In this document: in pieces, positions 57,366 to 64,000 of the stretch
Numbering within the stretch: position 1 is the first letter of the stretch
How the letters are laid out: every line of letters begins with the position of its first letter
Assembly (NCBI RefSeq): GCF_963583255.1
Contig: NC_084807.1
Span: forward strand, 26,108,381-26,172,380
Direction: 5' to 3'
Origin: Pyrus communis
Taxonomy: Eukaryota; Streptophyta; Magnoliopsida; Rosales; Rosaceae
DNA: 64,000 nt
Notes under the pieces: model-generated
The model's database searches: none
What the model was told of the DNA's origin: nothing
What the model saw: the letters and a program-made list of their open reading frames with translations, nothing else
Position numbers and translations under genes: made by a program

Positions 57366-58720
57366 GTGGTGAAGAGGAGATGAAAAGCAAATGGATTTTA
57401 TAACTTTGTACAAAATTGTAAAACCATCTAAAAATCATGAGTGTACATGAAAATGTTTAATTATAAACTTAAATTTGTGATTACGAATTTACAAGGGATT
57501 TGTTTTGAATTTCATATTTAATGGAAGCAGATCCACATGAATCGTTCCAATATAAGCATATTGAGATGAAGATCCACGGAATCTACATTTTTTATCAGCG
57601 AGATTGAATCTGATCACATATTGTGATATGAGTAAATGTCACACGAAAAAGTAACGTTGCGTACTCCAACTGAAGGAAGAAATTCACCAAGAATCTTCAA
57701 CCTCGTAGTTAAGTTTGCCACTTAATTACAAATTTACAAGCATCCTATGGGTAATTTAACCACTAAGCTGTCATCTGTTTGAGGAATACAAACTAAGCAA
57801 TTTATGATCGAGTTCCTTTTTTGTTTGGTCAAATTCTACAACGAAGTTCATGACGTTTTGATTCAATGAATGTACACCAATTTACATTGAAACTCCAACA
57901 ATTAATCTCTATTGTAGTATCTGCATTAAGGGGGTAGAGAAGTGAGCTAATTTCACAATGGGCTAGCATGTGATTCAAATTCATCTTTTGCGAAAATCAA
58001 ACCCAAAACCTTTCACTTACAAGTGAAGAATAATACCATTAGGAATCCATTTTTTGAAAGAGCCTGGCTTTCGTGCTTTGGTGGGTCTCCAAGACCCTTT
58101 CAATGACCTATGTTGTGTTGAAGGATATCTATATGATCTGATCGATTGCGTAAAGCCCGCAGTAGCAACGGAATCGGAGAAAGTATACACAAAAGATAGT
58201 TCTTTTCTATTATATTAGCATTTTCATTTGTAGTAGATTAGCATCTACTAAAATTTAACCATAGTCAATATTTTATTATCATACGAAATCCCTAACAAAT
58301 AGAGAACAACTTACATACATCCTCCAGGACGCTAATGTGGTGGCATCACAGACCAAACAAAATGTCATGTGTTAACTAGAGAAACAGATAAAAATGGAGT
58401 AAGATTCTCTCTCCTCCAAATTATCGTTTTCTTTTGTTCCTTCTTATTTAAGTGGTCACAATTAAATCACATCAACATGTTGTGTAGGCTTATTTATAAA
58501 GAGAAAAAGAAGAGGAAAGTAAGAGAAGAGAGGAGAGCAAGATAGGAAATTTAGAGGAGGGAGAATTCTAAGATAAAAATAATGTGGAACATCCAAGTGA
58601 GCAAAAGCTTCTATGTCAAGGTTCAACTAACCTCTCCGCAGCAAAACAGGTTTTCTGATTGGGATGCTTGGCATCTTCCAACCCACTTTTATCAAGCAAA
58701 CATGTGTGATTGGGATGCTT
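57366..58720. other. Unit B right part, no gene
   Basis: Counterpart of 50790-52240 with substitutions and small indels only. Contains a reversed SINE-like repeat (57925-58045, partner 51355-51470). No gene seen. Confidence 0.6.
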
Positions 58721-59714
58721 GTCATCTTCCAACCCACTTTTTTCTGTGACCCCTTGCTTCTTTGAGTAGAATGGTTAATTGACATTTCGCTTCCTTTAAC
58801 TTGTATTTTTGTGAATTAAAAGTTATGATTAATTACTGTATTTGATATGACAGTTTCCATTTTTGGCCAGGACATTCTTGTAAGGATGATAATTAACGGC
58901 CAGGATTTTTCTCTACTTTATCCTATTTTTAATTTGAGAATGACTTATATGTAATAAGTTCACAGTCACAGTAGTATACGTATGTTCTATTAAATCAATA
59001 ACATATGTACATTTTTCAACACATAACATTGTATTATTAAATCTAAACGCCTAACTTGTTTTTATGTAAATTGTTCTCCTCCAATTTGTACATCCGTCTT
59101 TATAATTTTTTTAAATCATAAAAAACACAAAAATGTATATAAAACAACATAAATATATAATAACAATGAGATTTGAGATTCTAAAGATTCAAAACTAGGA
59201 GTGTTTATAAGAGTAAACGAGTTAAGAATGGGAGGAACAACACGGATAATGTTCTAGCACATTAGAGACAACAAGACCTAATTTGACAAAAGTTAAAAAT
59301 AAAAAATGCCATCTCTATTTTAATGTGGCATAAGGTGTTGGGTTAGGCCATGCAGAGAGTGGCACCCTCGAGTTGAGTTGTCGTTGAGTTTAGAATTATG
59401 AATAGGTTGTCAATGCTTAACCAAAGGAAGCTAAAGATCACGTCACGTCATCATGCCCCTTGTACTAACTTAAATTCCGCTAGTAGACACAACATTTATC
59501 AATTGAAGTAGAAGTGACACCATAAGTTAACTCTTGCAACTAATTTTTTATACATATTGATTTAACCGACTTAACTACACTCGAGACCGTATAAACCCCT
59601 TGTATAATTAAATGCAAAATGGCATTATTTGACTGGTTATGTCATCCTTTTCACCTCAGAAAAGCACCACATTACACCAGAAATAAAAGAAGAATCCAGA
59701 AGAAGATAAGAAGG

Positions 59715-59755
<41 letters not shown>

Positions 59756-60624
59756 TCAGCTGCATGAGTGGGCTCTTTCTCTCTCTTGACTTGGTCACCG
59801 ACTGTGCTAACTATGAAGGAGGAGATGACAGGTAGAAGCTTAATCATTTTACATTCAAAAAATAAAGCACAAACTTTTTTTGCGTTTTTGGACTTTAATT
59901 CTCTCTCCAAACTCATATTTTTGTCCACATATTATTCAAAATTTTAATTAATTTGTTTTCCTAAAGAGAAAAATGAGGGAAACAGTTTCGATAAGTCAAA
60001 AACAAGTGGCTGCACAAGCAAAAACAAGGGCAGCTTCATGTAACTTCTTAATTTTGTTGGAATGAGTATCCTTTCTGAATTCTCAAATTGTATCTGTTTA
60101 TCGTATATTGTGTGGTTAATTTTCGTTAAATACCGTTTATGTTTAATTTTAAATAAAAATATTTAAAATGATTTATGATTTCAGGATATACGATTAACAG
60201 ACACGATATGAGAATTCTGATAATCCTCACAAAGAAGATCCGAAAATCGAGTTTAGCGATTTTGAACCCCTCATAATTTAGCTTAAGAGAGCCAAGGTCG
60301 AGTTTAACTTCTAATGACGAGAAGCTATACTGATATTCGTTCCATGCAATACGAAGTGTAAACTATTAAATTTTCAAAATAAAAAAATAAATAAACTCCA
60401 TTAAAATATCCAAAAAAAACCACCGTATAACATCCTCAACAGAGAAATGAGAAATTTCTAGTTCATGTTCATCAGTATATACGCAGAAAGAAAACTATGT
60501 TTGGAAAAAAGAAAAAAAACAACAGGATGAACACTTTTTAACTTTTACCTCTCCAACTTGTCAATGATCAAGGATTTCGATTTTCAAATAAGCACTTGTA
60601 GTTCAAAAGCACTTTTTTACTGCA
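58721..60624. other. Intergenic, downstream of the C2H2 gene
   Basis: AT-rich, no gene recognised. A GA microsatellite (about 59716-59753) lies here. The last few hundred bases are probably 3'UTR of the minus-strand zinc-finger gene. Confidence 0.45.
59716..59753. repeat. (GA)n microsatellite
   Basis: About 18 uninterrupted GA units. Confidence 0.97.
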
Positions 60625-61587
60625 TTAATCGAAAACTGTTGAGAATTCAACCTGGCTAACCTCTTCTTCTTCCTCCTCTGGTGCAGGGAGATTGAGGTCA
60701 ATGACCAAATTGTCCACAAAATTAGTAGAAGACGCTGGCAAATTCATATTCCTAGTAGGGGCATTGATGGTCAAATTGTTGTAGTAGTGTACCTTTTTGT
60801 GCCCACCAAGTGCTTGACCAGAATCAAACTGTTTGAAACAAACAGAGCACTCAAATATCCTGTGATTCTCCACCACCGCCAAATTACCATTCTGCCCATC
60901 ATCTTCCTCAAAATCTTCATCTTCTTCCTCTTCATAGTCATCAAACACTTGGGTTTTAAGGATTTTCTTGTGACTCGCTCTGTGCCCTCCGAGCGCTTGA
61001 TAAGATCGAAACACTTTGTCACAAGTCTCGCACTTGTACTTCCCCCGAGTCCGAACCCGAGTATGTGACCGAAAACCAGAACCGCCGCGGTCGTCCGACT
61101 CATCCTCTTCCTCCTCATCCGCGGACTCATCCACCCCATTTTTTACTTTTACTTTTTCCCATTTATCCCATTTATCCATCGAGAGCATGATAAGGCACCT
61201 AGCCACATCTTCAGTTGAAAAAGCATCGGTAACAGAACTCACCTGCTCTGCCTCGAACGGCAGTGTCAGCGACGATTTCCCAATCACTTTGCGGCGCCGC
61301 TTGGATCTTCTATGAGTTGGGTTTCGCGGGTGGGACTCGCTGTCGCTGTCTCCGCCATCGTGGACCACGGCTGAATCCAGAGAAGAATGCATGCCCCTGT
61401 TCGAAGTCGAAAATGGAGGGGACGACGACTCGGGCAAGTCACTGAGTTGGTGATGCTGCTGCTGCGGCGGCGACTGCGGCTTTGGTGGGAGAGGAAGCTT
61501 GGCGAGGTGGGATCTCATGTGACCCCCCATCGCTTTTCCATTGGAGAACCGCTTGTTGCAGATCTTGCAGATTCTCTGCTTCTCCAT
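60625..61587 (-). CDS. C2H2 zinc-finger transcriptional repressor, ZAT4/ZAT9-like
   Basis: A single-exon ORF of 320 residues, as is usual for C1-2i zinc-finger genes. Three C2H2 fingers are clear: C7/C10/H23/H27 with GKAMGGH, C186/C189/H202/H206 with YQALGGH, and C247/C250/H263/H267 with GQALGGH. The QALGGH core is plant-specific and contacts DNA. A basic stretch RRSKRRRK (93-100) is a likely nuclear signal. An L-box-like leucine-rich segment EDVARCLIMLSMDKW (126-140) and an EAR repression motif DLNLPAP (297-303) complete the ZAT layout. Acidic runs separate the fingers. By family it should act in the nucleus as a repressor in stress or developmental responses. The start MEKQRIC places finger 1 at the extreme N-terminus, as in ZAT4/ZAT9. 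Target genes cannot be inferred. Confidence 0.93.
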   Translation of the reverse strand: MEKQRICKICNKRFSNGKAMGGHMRSHLAKLPLPPKPQSPPQQQHHQLSDLPESSSPPFSTSNRGMHSSLDSAVVHDGGDSDSESHPRNPTHRRSKRRRKVIGKSSLTLPFEAEQVSSVTDAFSTEDVARCLIMLSMDKWDKWEKVKVKNGVDESADEEEEDESDDRGGSGFRSHTRVRTRGKYKCETCDKVFRSYQALGGHRASHKKILKTQVFDDYEEEEDEDFEEDDGQNGNLAVVENHRIFECSVCFKQFDSGQALGGHKKVHYYNNLTINAPTRNMNLPASSTNFVDNLVIDLNLPAPEEEEEEVSQVEFSTVFD

Positions 61588-61740
61588 GGAAGATGAAGAG
61601 CACCAAATCTCTGTTTTCTCTCTCTCTCTCTCTCTCTAAAAACTGTGGGTTTGATGTGAGGAGAGAGAGAGGGGAGAGTGTGAAACTGAATAGGGCACTT
61701 AATATGGTGAGTAGGTGACAAGCATTTCCTTACGCAAAAG
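61588..61740 (-). promoter_or_regulatory. 5'UTR of the C2H2 gene with CT/GA tract
   Basis: On the plus strand a CT run at 61618-61638 and GAGAGA at 61660-61672 lie just upstream of the minus-strand ATG; in the sense direction this is a GA-rich then CT-rich leader. Such tracts are common in plant 5'UTRs and are GAGA-factor-like. Confidence 0.4.
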
Positions 61741-64000
61741 GAACAAAACCGGAAATATATGTCCTTCGGAGGCCGTGGCCACTGGCCATATGGGACATGA
61801 TACTTTGTATTTTTTGGTTAGTGCTCGAGCGCTCCTGTTATATATATTTTCGGTTTTTTTTTTTTGGTATATGGTGCAATTATGATAGTATCTGATGTAA
61901 ATCCCAACTCATTAAGCAGTAAATTCAAATGCATTATCAAAAGAAAAAATAAAAGATCATTTTTTCTGAAGGTGGTTTGTTTTTTTCATATGTTTTTGCT
62001 CCTTTTTGGATGGAATGTGCCTTTATTTTAGTGCTTACTTTCTGGTCAAATAATCTTCCAATGTGGATTACTTGCCTTTTATTCATAAATGATGAAATAT
62101 GAAGTTTTATCTTGATTATAAGTGACCTTTAGGTTTCAAAATTATCCAAATGTGACTTTAGGTGACTGGTCATCAGTTATAAATAAAATCAAATGGCACA
62201 AAACAACTTTCTTAATTTGAAGGATATACTTATAATGATAGCTTTGACAAACGATAGTAGTCGTAGGTTAAATTGTTGGAGAAGAAGATTGGTGGAGATC
62301 AAATCCACACTAAGTGCATATGCATCGTTACTTTCTGACACTACGACAAAGAGACATTTGCTACATATTACTAACTATTATGTGGATGTTTCTAAGCACA
62401 TCCAAGTTTTACACATCAATCACAATATGCCGTGTCAGTTGTAACGTGCCGCGTAGACTGCATAATTATACGTCAATACCTGAATTTAAGTGACACGTAA
62501 ACGACATTTATAAGCACGTCCAAATTTTATACATCAATCACAGTAGGGCGTGTTAGAATATTACCAGTAATTTGTGTAAAATAATTCTATAAATATTGGA
62601 ATCTGAATCTTGGTAATCTGGAATTATGCAAAACAACAGCTGTAAATTGGATTTATTCTCTGATTAATTTGCATGGATTGGAAACAGTCTTCGAGAAAGG
62701 AAGCTAATTTGGATTCCTTAAATTACGAGGTGGAGTTTAAGTTGGACTAAATCACGACAGGAGTTGGGTTGGGCTGTCTTGCTACGATATGGGGCCGTGC
62801 GACTCGAAAAGCGTGTTGTGCTAAGCAAGTTGGACTCTAATTCGGGTCCAGGTGCGATGCAAATAAAGCCTCGTATATGATAACGAGTCATGTTGGGATT
62901 TACATTTACCCATTTGTGTAAATGTCCTGTCTTTGTCAACGCACGACCCAGAGCAATGTGCATAATGATCAAGATTCTAAAAGGCCTTTACATGTAGTTT
63001 TTCTTGAAAAGATACGTACGTCTATTGTTTCTTTAATATGTTACTTTCTTTTTTCTCATATGAGAACCGGAGCTCATCGAGAGTTTCAGTGTATCTGCAA
63101 CAATTTAAAAGGTCGACCTCAAGTCAATAAAGCTCCTCACTTCACGAGGATCGGAGACGAACGTCTATCGTATGCAACCTTACCTTGCTTTACAAAGATG
63201 TTTTCATGACACGAACGTGTGATCTTCTAGTAAAAAATGAACAATCTTTTTGTTGTGCCAAAGTTGACCCTTTCCAATAGTTTTAAGCGGAAAATCAGCA
63301 CACTCTTGTTGATTTTGGCACGATATCAGGTAATGTTTTTACGAAAGATTGTGATTCGATTTTCAAACTTTCTGCAACAATTCCTCGAAAACTAGACGTC
63401 AGATAAACAAAGCAATGCCAAAAGCTGGTAATGCTTGATCATGTGGGGGATTATATAGAATTTTTAGGCTATTGCGAAAATTGTAATGTGCTCCGATATT
63501 TTATACATCATAGCATACTAGAAAGTCCTAAACTCTTCGATTAGTTGTTGGTGGGCACTCCAAGGCTTCGTTTGTTATATTTTCTTAAGAGAAACTGTTT
63601 TAGCTGAGACTATAATCCTATGTTTAATGTTGTCTGAACTAACAAATAAACGAGATCAAATTGTGCACTCTTAAGTACATTTTCGTTCTTGTACTTTTAT
63701 GAAATTTACCCTGCTTTGATTGTATGTTTCGTAGCGTAAAATAATCTGTTTTGCATGATGCTTGTTCAAGTCTCGGGTGCTCTCCTTTGGTCCTTCCTAA
63801 GGAAGGAATACTCCGTCAACGGAATCTTTAACATCACGTACGTACCTCATTTAGCAAAATCTTTGACGTCAAATGCCTCAATGTTATGCAAAACTAAATT
63901 ATGAGTTAAAATTAAAATAGGCCAATGAATTCCTCTAATGCAACCGAAAAATGTCTTCTTCTTATTTTATTTATTTATTTTTAACAAAATATATTATCTA
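61741..64000. other. Intergenic
   Basis: No gene recognised to the window end. ORFs at 62193-62444 and 62922-63209 have no known domain. Two similar texts ('aagcacatccaagttttaca' near 62394 and 'aagcacgtccaaattttata' near 62513) suggest a short diverged repeat. Confidence 0.4.

Larger units (their letters stand above)
52868..58720. repeat. Tandem segmental duplication, unit B
   Basis: Collinear partner of unit A (44358-52210), high identity over kilobases including noncoding DNA. It differs by a hAT insertion (54144-55579), loss of about 3.3 kb between 57364 and 57366 relative to A, and an about 80-bp deletion near 56178 in the QWRF gene. Confidence 0.92.

Noticed and set aside
62193..62444. 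Plus-strand ORF of 83 codons
   Set aside because: No known domain and no supporting context.
1..64000. CRISPR arrays, operons, ribosome-binding sites or bacterial features
   Set aside because: The spliced genes, plant gene families and plant retroelements show this is plant nuclear DNA; no spaced identical repeats of CRISPR type occur.

Overview
This is plant nuclear DNA from a core eudicot. The mix of Cassandra-type 5S-carrying TRIM elements, MITEs and gene families suggests a woody Rosaceae of the apple/pear type, but that placement is inference from gene and repeat style, not a database match. Genes have GT-AG introns, intergenic DNA is AT-rich, and there are many degraded transposons and segmental duplications.

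Layout. 0.5-6.2 kb: a gutted NLR pseudogene beside an intact 881-aa CC-NBS-LRR resistance gene, with duplicated 5' flanks. 7.0-7.4 kb: the 3' end of a dead Copia element. 8.0-10.3 kb: an uninterrupted plant SF1/branch-point-binding protein gene. 14.6-17.2 kb: nine-exon RNA polymerase III subunit RPC4, convergent with a four-exon gene at 18.1-20.1 kb (minus) for an unrecognised protein with a hydrophobic C-terminal anchor. 20.7-28.4 kb: two ribosomal protein L15 pseudogenes flank a rearranged second copy of the 14-19 kb block. 28.4-39 kb: gene-poor, with several MITEs. 39.2-43.4 kb: a PXY/TDR-type receptor kinase. 44.4-58.7 kb: a tandem segmental duplication, each copy carrying a differently damaged QWRF-motif gene, and between them a Cassandra TRIM, a hAT element and a nested solo Cassandra LTR, all with target-site duplications that can be read directly. 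60.6-61.6 kb: a ZAT4/ZAT9-like three-finger C2H2 repressor.

The most striking object is at 23.1-24.5 kb. Duplication plus inversion placed exons 1-3 of the RPC4 copy directly upstream of the last two exons of the neighbouring membrane-anchor gene. All splice sites survive, the intron phases match, and the joined reading frame is open for 180 codons. It looks like a new chimeric gene (RPC4 N-terminus plus C-terminal membrane anchor) rather than simple debris. Whether it is expressed cannot be told from sequence.

The intact genes are functionally unrelated (immunity, splicing, Pol III transcription, vascular stem-cell signalling, transcriptional repression), as is normal for a plant chromosome segment. 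What links the window is structural: repeated local duplication followed by decay, inversion and transposon insertion.
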